Source of the DNA: Clostridiales bacterium
GTDB taxonomy: Bacteria > Bacillota > Clostridia > Lachnospirales > Lachnospiraceae
Direction of reading: 5' to 3'
DNA length: 57,428 nt
Assembly: GCA_020860565.1 (NCBI GenBank)
Contig: JAJBUA010000096.1
Coordinates: forward strand, 1-57,428
Below are positions 45,189 to 54,215 of this stretch, piece after piece. Position numbers and translations under genes: made by a program. The first letter of the stretch is position 1; each line of letters opens with the position of its first letter. The notes beneath the pieces are model-generated. The model did not search any database. It saw nothing but the letters and a program-made list of their open reading frames with translations, and was not told where the DNA came from.

Positions 45189-46094
45189 CTACACAAATGC
45201 ACAAAAAGGAGAAGAAAAATTTTCGTCGGCTCCGCTCCCAGCCGGAATTCTATCAAAACCCAAAATGACTCTGCCCGTGTACGATTCTCCTGCTTTCAAA
45301 AATATACCTTTCTCCAGAGAGTTGCTGACAAGAATAGAAACTCCCTTTTCTTCCACCGTAACCATATCCATAGAACTATAAGCAGAAACAGCAAGAGCAG
45401 ACTCCTCATTCACAATCTCCACCATAGGTTTAATCTGTTCATCCTTATAACGAAAACACTGCGCCTCTTTCTCTACCGTCACGAAGGACAATTGATCCCA
45501 CGATGTCTGCTCAACAGGCCTGACAACTCCATCGCAAAAATACTCGGGACAAAACGTACGAACCAAATATTCTGACAACACTGTATCATTCGATAATTGA
45601 AGGAATAAATTACATATTAAATTGATCTCTACCGCTCCATTCGGAGTTAGATACAAATCAATTACAATTCGATTTAAATTAACCCACATGATACGTGCAC
45701 CAATTACAAAAGCAACTCCCTCGCCGCTTTCCTCTTCTGATACTCGAAGCGACAGAAAAACATAATTATCTCCCACCTCATTGACGTCCCATATCTTAGT
45801 ACCCGTGTCTATTTCATATCCTGATATTTTACACGTAACAGAAGAAAAACCAGATGAAATATTTTTTCTACTATCAATAACATTCTTCATATTCCCGTTT
45901 TTATCATGAATATAAATACTGTTAATGAGACATCCTTCATTTGTCAATTCAATATAATCGTCTGTATTATTAGGGATTCGAAAAAGATAAACATCTTTTC
46001 CATTCAGACAATGAGTTTTTCTAACAATAACCTTTTGTTCCAAAATATTATTTCCTTTCTGTTTACCCGAATCCATTTCCCATAAGAGCAACAT
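45189..46094 (-). CDS. Aldose-1-epimerase-fold protein, divergent
   Basis: Protein of about 301 residues with a galactose-mutarotase-like beta fold suggested by DDYIELTNEGCLINSIYIHDKNGNMKNVI at the N-terminus and by LTPNGAVEINLICNLFLQLSND. The usual catalytic His and Glu of mutarotases are not evident, so it may be a binding or atypical epimerase. The start is uncertain: the first ATG overlaps the DUF169 stop (TAATG), a second ATG lies six codons later, and a TTG preceded by AAAGGA lies later still. It is the distal gene of the catabolic island and could process the anomer or conformation of the cluster's sugar acid. Confidence 0.6.
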   Translation of the reverse strand: MLLLWEMDSGKQKGNNILEQKVIVRKTHCLNGKDVYLFRIPNNTDDYIELTNEGCLINSIYIHDKNGNMKNVIDSRKNISSGFSSVTCKISGYEIDTGTKIWDVNEVGDNYVFLSLRVSEEESGEGVAFVIGARIMWVNLNRIVIDLYLTPNGAVEINLICNLFLQLSNDTVLSEYLVRTFCPEYFCDGVVRPVEQTSWDQLSFVTVEKEAQCFRYKDEQIKPMVEIVNEESALAVSAYSSMDMVTVEEKGVSILVSNSLEKGIFLKAGESYTGRVILGFDRIPAGSGADENFSSPFCAFV

Positions 46095-46858
46095 TAAAAC
46101 TCAAGGTAATGTTTCGGCAATCCATCCAGAATATCGCTGGTCAGACTATACGAGGCAATCGGATAACGAAGACCATTCCGGAAGAGTCCCTCTACTCCGT
46201 TCAACGCTCTAACGAGTCCTTTCGGCGTAAATGTTACTCGCAGGTCATTCTCTCCTACTCCAGCAAACTTTCGATCCGCAAAACACGGCAGTGCCAGTGA
46301 CGGCTTCCCTGTCTGAAATGTACGAATCCACGAATCCGAGCATGTAGACTCTCCGACAAATGTAAACTCCAGTTTCTCATATTTTTCATATTGATACCCA
46401 GAAAATAACAAAAATGCCTGCGATGAGTTCATATACAAAACACAAACATCTGGCACAATTCTCCCTGCTGTCAACGGAGACGCAACTATTGCCACATATT
46501 CCGGATCCACACAGTTCAGTGCACGATTATGCGCTTTTGACGCTTCAACATTATTAAACCACACCTTGTTGAACATCTCCCCAGAATACCACTTTACATC
46601 TCTCTCAAACATGCCATGAATTCCTCGGCAATAATTTGCGTGAAAATTGTCAAATTTACAAGCGCTGGTCCAGTTAAATTGCGTCGCATGGCTTACAATC
46701 GTACATGGTGGCAAATGTTTGTTATGAATTCGAACTTTGGGAATAGCCATCAACTCCTCTTCTGTACGGATCCATTTCATTCCTACCGGCGGTGTCGACA
46801 AACGAAGCATTTTTGTCAACCGCGTAACAATATCATTCCAATCATATGTTCTTTCCAC
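46094..46858 (-). CDS. DUF169 domain protein
   Basis: Protein of 254 residues with the DUF169 pattern: LSTPPVGMKWIRTEEEL near the N-terminus, a middle rich in Cys/His (PPCTIVSHATQFNW, SACKFDNFHANYCRG), and the characteristic STCSDSWIRTFQTGKPSLALPCFADRKFAGVGENDLRVTFTP. DUF169 proteins have no firm function; their conserved Cys residues suggest a metal or cofactor site. Soluble, cytoplasmic. It sits between the BKACE gene (51-base gap) and the epimerase-fold gene (1-base overlap). Its co-occurrence with a keto-acid cleavage enzyme is a potentially useful functional clue. Confidence 0.85.
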   Translation of the reverse strand: MERTYDWNDIVTRLTKMLRLSTPPVGMKWIRTEEELMAIPKVRIHNKHLPPCTIVSHATQFNWTSACKFDNFHANYCRGIHGMFERDVKWYSGEMFNKVWFNNVEASKAHNRALNCVDPEYVAIVASPLTAGRIVPDVCVLYMNSSQAFLLFSGYQYEKYEKLEFTFVGESTCSDSWIRTFQTGKPSLALPCFADRKFAGVGENDLRVTFTPKGLVRALNGVEGLFRNGLRYPIASYSLTSDILDGLPKHYLEF

Positions 46859-46909
46859 GATTTCACTTCCTTCTTATTGCCAAAATCACTAATAATAAAC
46901 AACAATCGC

Positions 46910-47839
46910 CTAATAGAGTACTTTGTTTTTTCCTTTTAGTCCCAGAATCTCCCTCGCCTCATCCGGAGTCGCTGGTTCAAGGCCCAAAGTCTGGGCAATC
47001 GTTACCGCCGCCTTGACCTGCTGTGCGTTTGATTCTGCCAACTGGTGTGGGCGAATATAAAGATTATCCTCGAGCCCAACTCTTACATTCCCTCCCATGG
47101 CCATGGCCGCCGCGGCCAAAGGTAGCTGATTTCTTCCAGCCGCAGCCACAGACCATGTAAAATTGTCCCCCAGCATTTTTTCAGCAGAAGCTCGTAAAAA
47201 GACCAAATTGTCAACGCTGGCTGGTATGCCGCCCTGTATCCCCATAACAAACTGAAGATATATAGGCGCTGTCAGAATACCTTTATTGCGAAAATACGCG
47301 ACATTATTGATCATACCCGCATCATATATCTCAAATTCCGGCACTGTTCCATTTTCCTGCATTATTCTTATATATGTTTCCATTCCATAGTAAGTATTTG
47401 TAAACACATTATTATACGTGGCGCTTAAATAGTCGTATTCCCATTTTGGATCGTCCGGCTTTAAATGCGAAACCAGTCCCGACAGTACGAAATTCATAGA
47501 ACCAGCATTACATGACGCGAGCTCTGGCTTTAACGCGGGAATCACCGAAATACGTTCTTCAACCGTCATCATCTGACTCCCTCCCGTGGTAATACAGATA
47601 ATAGCGTCACATTTTTCCTTAATCCCCCCTGCCACTTCCCTGATCAGTTCAATATCAGAAGATGGTTCCCCTGTTTTGCGATCTCGTCCATGAATGTGAA
47701 TTGACGCCGCGCCAGCCGCACATGCGTCCGCCGCCTGACGAATAATATCCTCTGGTTTAACCGGCAGATACGGACTCATGCTCTCCATATGCGCCGTCCC
47801 GACAACCGCGGCAGTAATAATCACCTTTTTCCTTCCCAT
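46910..47839 (-). CDS. Beta-keto acid cleavage enzyme (BKACE, DUF849)
   Basis: BKACE TIM-barrel enzyme of 309 residues. KVIITAAVVGTAHMESMSPYLPVKPEDIIRQA starts the barrel. SIHIHGRDRKTGEPSS carries the zinc His pair, CITTGGSQMMTVEERI the next strand, and GGNVRVGLEDNLYI the catalytic and metal Glu. The family condenses a beta-keto acid with acetyl-CoA, yielding acetoacetate and a new acyl-CoA (for example 3-keto-5-aminohexanoate in lysine fermentation). Substrates differ between subfamilies and cannot be read here. Because the neighbours are a sugar-acid dehydratase and a racemase, the substrate is probably a keto acid made from the imported compound. Confidence 0.9.
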   Translation of the reverse strand: MGRKKVIITAAVVGTAHMESMSPYLPVKPEDIIRQAADACAAGAASIHIHGRDRKTGEPSSDIELIREVAGGIKEKCDAIICITTGGSQMMTVEERISVIPALKPELASCNAGSMNFVLSGLVSHLKPDDPKWEYDYLSATYNNVFTNTYYGMETYIRIMQENGTVPEFEIYDAGMINNVAYFRNKGILTAPIYLQFVMGIQGGIPASVDNLVFLRASAEKMLGDNFTWSVAAAGRNQLPLAAAAMAMGGNVRVGLEDNLYIRPHQLAESNAQQVKAAVTIAQTLGLEPATPDEAREILGLKGKNKVLY

Positions 47840-47930
47840 CCGGCATCTCCTTCCCGTTATTTATGTTTATCTGAACATAGTAATTGCCTTCCCTGAGTCG
47901 AAATAACCTCGTATCTATCATCTATAAATT

Positions 47931-49115
47931 TCATCTCACCGTCACCTTAATCGCAGTATCCATTGCCTTTTGACTTAATTCCTGTCCGACTCCCGGCAAA
48001 TCCGGAACTGTGTAATAGCCGTTTACCGGCTGGTAATCATAAATACCTGTCATGATATTTTCCGGAAGCAACGCTGCCTGATTATGCTCATGAATCAGGA
48101 AATTTGGAATAACAGCTTCCAATTGAAGTGCAGCCGCCGTTGCCTGAGGGCCTCCGCAAATATGTGTCTGAACAGCGATATCATAGGTTCGAGCCATGTC
48201 GCAGATTTTTTTACCTTCCGTAAGACCACCACAATTTCCAAGATCTGGCTGGATCACATGGAGAGCATGCTCTTCAAGGAAAGGACGATATCCCCAACGC
48301 GTATAAATGCGTTCGCCGCTGGCAATCGGGATATTGACTTTCTTCGCAATTTCTAACATATTTCCAACATTCATAGGCATTGTCGGCTCCTCATAATAAA
48401 AAATATTAAATTCCTCCAGCATTTTTCCCAGCTGTATCGCGGAATTCAGATCGGTAAGAGAGTGTACCTCAATGATAATATCCATATTTTCTCCTCCGGC
48501 CTTACGTACCGCTTCCACTCGTCTGTACGCGATCTGCAACTGTTCCTGCTCTAAAATACCATTGCATGGCCATCCCTTATACTTTCCGGCCATATTAAAG
48601 CATAATGGATCCACTTTTACACAATCATAACCGTCCTCCTTCGCTTTCAGGCAGGCCTCCCCATATTCTTCCGGCTGAATTAGAACTTTCGCCTTAGGCC
48701 CCCAGTCAAACTGAATCTGGCTTGCATACGCGCGAAGCTTTGTATTTGTCTTACCTCCCAGCAAATTGTATACCGGAGTGTTTAACGCTTTACCCTTAAT
48801 ATCCCACAAAGCAATATCAATAGCGCTCATCGCTCCATAAACAACCGGACCGCCTCCCAAACCCCAGAATGTATTATGCAGTCGAGCCCAGATCGCCTCA
48901 ATATTCTCTGCGTTCATACCGATAATCAGCTTAGCAAAATCTCTGCACATGCCAAACGGCGCTTCTTTCGTGTCCCCATAACACAGCCCTACTTCTCCAT
49001 AACCGCTGATTTCCTCGTCTGTGTTAATACGAACGACAACCGGATTCCACGGGCTCCCCGGAACAGACGGTTGCCCAATTGTAACAAGAAAAATATCAAC
49101 ACTGGTAATCTTCAT
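47931..49115 (-). CDS. Acid-sugar dehydratase, enolase superfamily (DgoD-like)
   Basis: Mandelate racemase/muconate lactonizing enzyme family protein of 394 residues. The start MKITSVDIFLVTIG follows GGAGGGAGATAAAT; an upstream extension overlaps the LarA-like gene. The barrel shows DCVKVDPLCF, IIIEVHSLTDL (metal acid and catalytic His, equivalent to DFHGR-type text of D-galactonate dehydratase), FYYEEPTMPMN (Glu) and IASGERIYTRWGYRP (Glu), with QTHICGGP closing the site. Such enzymes dehydrate aldonates to 2-keto-3-deoxy acids. The exact sugar acid is unknown. It follows the LarA-like gene by 44 bases and precedes BKACE by 91. Confidence 0.9.
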   Translation of the reverse strand: MKITSVDIFLVTIGQPSVPGSPWNPVVVRINTDEEISGYGEVGLCYGDTKEAPFGMCRDFAKLIIGMNAENIEAIWARLHNTFWGLGGGPVVYGAMSAIDIALWDIKGKALNTPVYNLLGGKTNTKLRAYASQIQFDWGPKAKVLIQPEEYGEACLKAKEDGYDCVKVDPLCFNMAGKYKGWPCNGILEQEQLQIAYRRVEAVRKAGGENMDIIIEVHSLTDLNSAIQLGKMLEEFNIFYYEEPTMPMNVGNMLEIAKKVNIPIASGERIYTRWGYRPFLEEHALHVIQPDLGNCGGLTEGKKICDMARTYDIAVQTHICGGPQATAAALQLEAVIPNFLIHEHNQAALLPENIMTGIYDYQPVNGYYTVPDLPGVGQELSQKAMDTAIKVTVR

Positions 49116-49159
49116 ATTTATCTCCCTCCACATATAAATTAATTTATTTTTTCTAAATC

Positions 49160-50380
49160 TTATCGAAAACAGCAAATCGTTCCATCCGGGATAATTGCCA
49201 CTTCCGCCGTCGGAATATGATTTTTCAGCAGCGTCATTACCTCGTCCCACTCTTTAGCAAAAATAACCTTATCAGGCTCATTTAAGCTCATCTTGCTATT
49301 GATATCCGGATATGGAGTATAGTATATAATTCTTCCTATTTTACTGACCGGACGTTTATCAACAGAGTTCCAGCACCGTCCCCCATAATCGGTTCCAAAA
49401 GCACTGTATAGATAATGAACCACCTGCCCCTGAGGGCAATGATTAATCATTACAACATCTCCTCCATCTTTGAGATCCATTGCCGCAATTCGAACGGCTA
49501 TCAACGCTTCATTGTATTTGGCATTGGCGTTAACAAAAATAACATCCTTTTTCTCACCGCTTCTTTTCATGGTGTTTAATTTCTCTGAGATTTCCACCGC
49601 CTGATAATATTCGTCAATCGGATCTCCGGCGCATAAATCAACAATCTCTAATCTGGAATTAATAATCGCGTCAATTTTAAAAAACGGACGAACCATATCT
49701 GTCATCGTTTCGATATCCTTGCGCAAACCACAGGTTTCGGTTGAAAACGGAGCAAATTCCCTACGCGAATGATTTTGATATGTGGTTTCAATTCCGGCAA
49801 GACCCGGAAATATCAGCTTTCCGCCTCCCCCAAAACCATTCAGCGGATGCGGCGATACCGAGCCAATGCCAATCCGAATATCACACTTCATAAACTCTCG
49901 ATTCACCCAGATATTTTGCCCAAAGGAGTCAACTCCCACTTTAACCAAATGTTCATATGGATTATGATTATAAATCGGATATTTCTCTACAATATCCTCC
50001 CCCAGCTTTTTCACAAAATCAGCCCGCGTCAGTGCTCCATGATTCCCAAGGGCACAAAGGAAACGAATATTTTCCTTTCGAATACCAGCGGACAAAAGTT
50101 CTTCTAATACAATCTCTGCAGGAATTCTCGCCGGGGTTCCCCTGCTTAAATCATCAAATACAATAACAGCATTTTTCCCGTTCTTAGCCATATCGCGAAT
50201 TCTCGGCATATGAACAGGATTTTTGATTCTGGCAGCGATCTCCTCGCGCTCCAAAGGTTTACATGCATCTGCTTTCATTTTATAATTCGTAACAAACCAG
50301 CTATCCGGCAAAATAATATCCACCGTTTCCGCCGAACAGTCCCTCCATGCATTCTGCCAAACCTTATAATGCTGCGCCAT
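49160..50380 (-). CDS. LarA-like nickel-pincer racemase/epimerase
   Basis: LarA-family protein of 406 residues. FDDLSRGTPARIPAEIV (about 75-91) is the family's N-terminal motif. His114 (LGNHGAL), His178 (VSPHPLNG), Lys188 (GGGGKLIFPG) and His204 (YQNHSRR) correspond to the LarA His108, His174, Lys184 and His200 that bind the nickel-pincer nucleotide and move hydride. LarA relatives racemise or epimerise 2-hydroxy acids, including sugar acids. No larB, larC or larE is nearby, so the cofactor must be made elsewhere. Between the DUF6282 hydrolase (23-base gap) and the dehydratase genes, it probably inverts C2 of the imported acid before dehydration. Confidence 0.88.
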   Translation of the reverse strand: MAQHYKVWQNAWRDCSAETVDIILPDSWFVTNYKMKADACKPLEREEIAARIKNPVHMPRIRDMAKNGKNAVIVFDDLSRGTPARIPAEIVLEELLSAGIRKENIRFLCALGNHGALTRADFVKKLGEDIVEKYPIYNHNPYEHLVKVGVDSFGQNIWVNREFMKCDIRIGIGSVSPHPLNGFGGGGKLIFPGLAGIETTYQNHSRREFAPFSTETCGLRKDIETMTDMVRPFFKIDAIINSRLEIVDLCAGDPIDEYYQAVEISEKLNTMKRSGEKKDVIFVNANAKYNEALIAVRIAAMDLKDGGDVVMINHCPQGQVVHYLYSAFGTDYGGRCWNSVDKRPVSKIGRIIYYTPYPDINSKMSLNEPDKVIFAKEWDEVMTLLKNHIPTAEVAIIPDGTICCFR

Positions 50381-50403
50381 ATCTTACCTCCGATTCAATA
50401 CAA

Positions 50404-51282
50404 CTATTCCAGTCCCATCAGGATAGCCGGGTTTTTCTTAGCCATAATGTCAATCTCCTGTTCAGTAATGCCAAATCGCTCCATCATCAAACACATAAAA
50501 CGATACATTCCTTCTACAGGGGAGCCATTTCCTTTCTGACCCATATCCGTATCCAGAACCAACCGATCGTGAGGAATCTCTCTCAACATTTCTTCCAGTA
50601 TGGAAATCGGCAGCGGACCCATTTTGGAACCATCCGAAAAGACACAAACATTCAATTCAATATAAGCTCCCAGCTCCGCCCATTGCCGCATTTGCTCATA
50701 AGTGGCACCGATATGAAAATGCGGATGATTTACCAATATCTTTTTTACTCCCAGCTCAACTGCCTTTCGGACGAGGACATCCACTTCCCGCGCGGAACCA
50801 TGTCCTGTACCCAGAGTTATATTTTTCTCTGCCATATATTTCAGCACCTCTACCGCATCCGGATCCAGCCTGCCTTCGTCATCCACATATACAACCGGAG
50901 TTTCAGGGACTGACATTTTTCCCGCGCCCGCAAAGCCTCCCTTATGGGCATCCATATGATTTTTGCTTGATACTGTAGGGAAATAAATGATCTTGGCTCC
51001 CATCCCATATGCCGCGTCTACTGCGTTTAGATTGAACAATCCCACGGAATGGTTTAAACACATACTCCCAAAAATTTCCACCTTACCATTTCCCAAATGT
51101 TTTTGAATCATCTGGCATCCCATCATACTTGGGAAATAATGATCCTTGACCAAAAAGCCACGATAACCAGCCTCTTGTGCCTCCCGCAACATTTCCGCGG
51201 CATCCAGTTCTCTCTGCGCTACCGACGGCCCCGCATGAATATGGATGTCAATTACTCCATTTAATAACCTAGCTCTGTCCAT
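50404..51282 (-). CDS. DUF6282 family metal-dependent hydrolase
   Basis: Amidohydrolase-like TIM barrel of 292 residues. The start MDRARLLNGVIDIHIHAGPS is set by AGGAGGTTTTT; an upstream frame of 15 codons is ignored. HIHAGP carries the first metal His pair, LVKDHYFP and VNHPHFHIGAT further His residues, and LVLDTDMGQKGNGSP the catalytic Asp. It belongs to the DUF6282 group of putative metallohydrolases, probably lactonases or amidases, without a defined reaction. It is the first gene of the part of the cluster divergent from the sigma-54 activator. Confidence 0.82.
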   Translation of the reverse strand: MDRARLLNGVIDIHIHAGPSVAQRELDAAEMLREAQEAGYRGFLVKDHYFPSMMGCQMIQKHLGNGKVEIFGSMCLNHSVGLFNLNAVDAAYGMGAKIIYFPTVSSKNHMDAHKGGFAGAGKMSVPETPVVYVDDEGRLDPDAVEVLKYMAEKNITLGTGHGSAREVDVLVRKAVELGVKKILVNHPHFHIGATYEQMRQWAELGAYIELNVCVFSDGSKMGPLPISILEEMLREIPHDRLVLDTDMGQKGNGSPVEGMYRFMCLMMERFGITEQEIDIMAKKNPAILMGLE

Positions 51283-51374
51283 AAAAACCTCCTGCTCATA
51301 TTTATAATAGATATGTCTTTTATCCACCCGAAATACTAAAATCGGTTTGTCCTGTGGATATTTTGATTAAATTA

Positions 51375-51383
51375 TGGTATAAT
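51375..51383 (+). promoter_or_regulatory. Extended -10 promoter of the sigma-54 activator
   Basis: TGGTATAAT (51375-51383) on the plus strand is a perfect extended -10. The -35 17 bases upstream (TGGATA) is weak. The activator gene starts about 110 bases downstream. Confidence 0.55.
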
Positions 51384-51490
51384 AATACAATTATCAAAAA
51401 ATTGCCTGTAAATGTTTCATCTGTAGTATAAAAGGGTAACCCTAAAGTCAAATACTTTTTACCTCAAAACTATAAAAAAGGATTAAAATC

Positions 51491-52933
51491 ATGAGTTTAG
51501 ACAACCTCGAAATTAATTACCAGTCCATTCTTGATGCGCTCGGTACTCCCATTCATATCATTGACACGAAGGGCTTTCTTGTTTTCGCGAATATTGCATG
51601 GGAACAAATGATCGGTATCTCACGAACAGACGCAATTGGCCTCCCTATCGATGAAGTGCTTGACGAGCAGCATAAAGGATTTTATTTTTCTGTTGATTTT
51701 GACGCAAAAAATGAAACAGCCAAATTTAACCATTTTGAAGAAAAAATCAATCAGCCCGTTGCATTTACCGCACTCGCGCAGGAAAAACAGGTTTCCATGT
51801 TCGGCTTCTCTAATTCAAATAATCAGGTTATCTTTACCAGTTCCCCTATCTATCAGGGACAGGATATAAAATATATCCTGACCGTCTGCCAGGATTTAAC
51901 GAATTCCTCCCAGCTGTTAGATGAATTAAAGGTCGCTATCGAAAAGAACAATCTGATCTCAGAGGAGTTAAAATTTTATCGCAATATGGCTATATCTCCT
52001 AATATCGTAAGCAAGAGCCCAAAAATGCTGGCCCTCCTTAAAGAAGCTTCTTATGTGGCAAACACTGACGCTACCATCTTGATTACCGGGGAATCCGGCG
52101 TCGGTAAAGAAGTCCTCACAAATGAAATATACCAAAAGAGCAATCGGAAAGGACAACCTTTTATCCGGGTAAACTGTGCCGCCATACCGGAGTCGCTCAT
52201 AGAAAGTGAACTCTTTGGATATGAAAAGGGCGCTTTTACCGGTGCTTCTAAAAATAAACCTGGCATGTTTGAACTGGCAAATAAGGGGACTCTATTATTG
52301 GACGAAATCGGTGAACTCCCAAAACCCCTTCAGCCTAAGCTGCTGCGGGTTCTTCAAAACCACGAGATTTTTCGCGTGGGCGGCACCAGAAACATTCCCA
52401 TTGACGTTCGTCTGATCGCTGCGACCAATCAAGATTTACAGGACATGGTTCAACAGGGAACATTCCGATCCGACCTGTTCTATCGGTTGAATTTAATTTC
52501 CTTTCACATCCCTCCTCTGCGCGAAAGATGTGAAGATATTCCTCTTTTGACAACCCAGTTCCTAAATAAATTTAACAAAAAATACGGAAAAAATAAGCAA
52601 ATCACAACCGGCGCACTGCAAATTTTGCAAAACTACAAATGGCCGGGCAATATACGGGAACTGGAAAATCTACTGGAACGCATGGTTATCATCGGCGACG
52701 ACAACTGGATCTCTGCTTCTAGATTAAGCGCTTATTTGGCCGAAAACAACAAAACGATTTTAGGAACTGAAAATAATAACTCTTCCCTCAAAGAAATGGT
52801 TACAAATTATGAAAAAAATATTCTGTTAGATGCCTTAACCCGTTACGGCACAACCTATAAAGTTGCGGAGGTATTAAATACCCCCCAGCCCACCATAGCG
52901 AGAAAAGCAAAATTGTATGGCCTAAAATGGTAA
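51491..52933 (+). CDS. PAS - AAA - Fis sigma-54-dependent activator
   Basis: Bacterial enhancer-binding protein of 480 residues. A PAS domain (about 10-135, SILDALGTPIHIIDTKGFLVFANIAWEQMIG) probably senses a small ligand. The AAA core has GESGVGKE (Walker A, about 198), ESELFGYEKGAFTGAS (the GAFTGA loop that contacts sigma-54), LLLDEIGELP (Walker B) and RLNLISFHIPPLRER. A Fis-type HTH closes the protein (DALTRYGTTYKVAEVLNTPQPTIARKAKLYGL). It sits inside the catabolic island, divergent from the DUF6282-side operon and convergent with the amidohydrolase gene, so it is the likely local regulator. Unlike the flanking genes, it is on the plus strand. Confidence 0.95.
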   Translation: MSLDNLEINYQSILDALGTPIHIIDTKGFLVFANIAWEQMIGISRTDAIGLPIDEVLDEQHKGFYFSVDFDAKNETAKFNHFEEKINQPVAFTALAQEKQVSMFGFSNSNNQVIFTSSPIYQGQDIKYILTVCQDLTNSSQLLDELKVAIEKNNLISEELKFYRNMAISPNIVSKSPKMLALLKEASYVANTDATILITGESGVGKEVLTNEIYQKSNRKGQPFIRVNCAAIPESLIESELFGYEKGAFTGASKNKPGMFELANKGTLLLDEIGELPKPLQPKLLRVLQNHEIFRVGGTRNIPIDVRLIAATNQDLQDMVQQGTFRSDLFYRLNLISFHIPPLRERCEDIPLLTTQFLNKFNKKYGKNKQITTGALQILQNYKWPGNIRELENLLERMVIIGDDNWISASRLSAYLAENNKTILGTENNNSSLKEMVTNYEKNILLDALTRYGTTYKVAEVLNTPQPTIARKAKLYGLKW

Positions 52934-52941
52934 AATGCCTT

Positions 52942-54123
52942 CTAACGAACCATATCCATAAATTCCACACTGCGATAACAGGTACGACCCGCTTTTAAGG
53001 TCATTTGCGGGACCAGAAGCTGATACGCCGACAGGTGATTTCCATAAGAATCCCGAAAATCAAACTTTCCTTCGATTATTTTCATTATTGAGACGTCCGC
53101 CAGCGCCCCGGGCTTTAAGGTTCCTATCTCTCCTTGCATTCCCATGAGCTCAGCGGGTGTCTCTGTGCAACAGCGGACCACCTCGTTCAGCGTCATTCCC
53201 AACGCCAGAAAGCGCGCCATGGTAACCGGCAATGAAAACAATCGTTCCTGATACGCACTAAACGTAATCAGATCTGTACTTATTACATCTGGAAGAAAGC
53301 CTTGTTCAATCGCTGCGCTCGCTACAGGAAACGCACAGTGAATTCTCCCCTGAGCACTGTCAAAAATCACTCCCCGCTCTCTGGCTTGCCATACCTCCGG
53401 ATGAATTTTTCTGTTTTTATCTAAGATGCTGTATGTTCCCATAGCCTGAAAACTGTGGCATAATACATCGCCTTTCCCCATACAGGAAATAATTTCTGTC
53501 ATTGGTTCGAGCGGAAAAGTGGCATGCAATGATAACCGGGTTTCAAATTTCCGTGCCAATTTCACGCTCTCCACTAACGGCTTCAACCCCTTCCCCTCGG
53601 AAATATCCTTGCCAATCCGCAGCTTTAATCCATAAATATACGACCGGTATCGTTCAAAAAGATACTCCATCGCACGTACATCATAAAGCTCCGGACTGAT
53701 ATTTTCCATATAGCCTGCACCAGCCAGCCCTCCTGTTGTCACATTCACAGAAGCCTTTAACGTCATCATCGCAGGCATAATACGATTACGGACAAAGTTC
53801 TCAAACGCGTTAGTTCCAATACTCCCCGCGTCTACCGCAGCTGTAACTCCGTTGGGAATACAAAACAGATCCGGCTGAATACCGGAAGTATTCCATGAAA
53901 AATGTACATGATGGTCAATCAGGCCAGGAAAAATATAATATCCGGAACAGTTAATAATTTCTTTTACATCTGATTGGTCAATATGACCATTTTCCGGTAA
54001 CTCTACTATTTTACTGTTTCTAATAAGGATGTCTCCTTCACCATCTATACCTCGAGCTGGATCTACGATATGTCCCCCTCTGAGCCAAAAATTATATCTA
54101 CGCTCAGGTTCTATAATTTTCAT
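52942..54123 (-). CDS. Amidohydrolase/deacetylase family metallohydrolase
   Basis: Amidohydrolase-superfamily enzyme of 393 residues. NFWLRGGHIVDPARGIDGEGDILI is the N-terminal beta sandwich. FPGLIDHHVHFSW holds the first metal pair, YGLKLRIGKDISEGKG the likely carboxylated Lys, SLHATFPLE and LCHSFQAMG the later His residues, and ISTDLITFS the catalytic Asp. This resembles the EF_0837-type subgroup of dihydroorotase-like enzymes. The substrate is unknown; hydrolysis of an N-acyl or cyclic amide of the imported compound is plausible. It follows dctM by 92 bases with a GCCATGGC-centred hairpin between, so it probably belongs to the TRAP operon. Confidence 0.86.
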   Translation of the reverse strand: MKIIEPERRYNFWLRGGHIVDPARGIDGEGDILIRNSKIVELPENGHIDQSDVKEIINCSGYYIFPGLIDHHVHFSWNTSGIQPDLFCIPNGVTAAVDAGSIGTNAFENFVRNRIMPAMMTLKASVNVTTGGLAGAGYMENISPELYDVRAMEYLFERYRSYIYGLKLRIGKDISEGKGLKPLVESVKLARKFETRLSLHATFPLEPMTEIISCMGKGDVLCHSFQAMGTYSILDKNRKIHPEVWQARERGVIFDSAQGRIHCAFPVASAAIEQGFLPDVISTDLITFSAYQERLFSLPVTMARFLALGMTLNEVVRCCTETPAELMGMQGEIGTLKPGALADVSIMKIIEGKFDFRDSYGNHLSAYQLLVPQMTLKAGRTCYRSVEFMDMVR

Positions 54124-54215
54124 ACCAGACTCCTCTCTTGTCTCGCATAAAGATCACAGGATATTTTCGATATCAGTGAGAGACGGCCATGGCTGTCTCC
54201 CACCAACACTCATAA

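Noticed and set aside
51283-51490. Sigma-54 promoter in the divergent activator/DUF6282 gap
   Set aside because: No GG-N10-GC pair with acceptable neighbours on either strand. An extended -10 sigma-A promoter explains the activator side.
54124-54215. Rho-independent terminator between dctM and the amidohydrolase gene
   Set aside because: A GAGAC-GCCATGGC-GTCTC palindrome exists at about 54180-54200, but no T-run follows on the minus strand, so readthrough is more likely.
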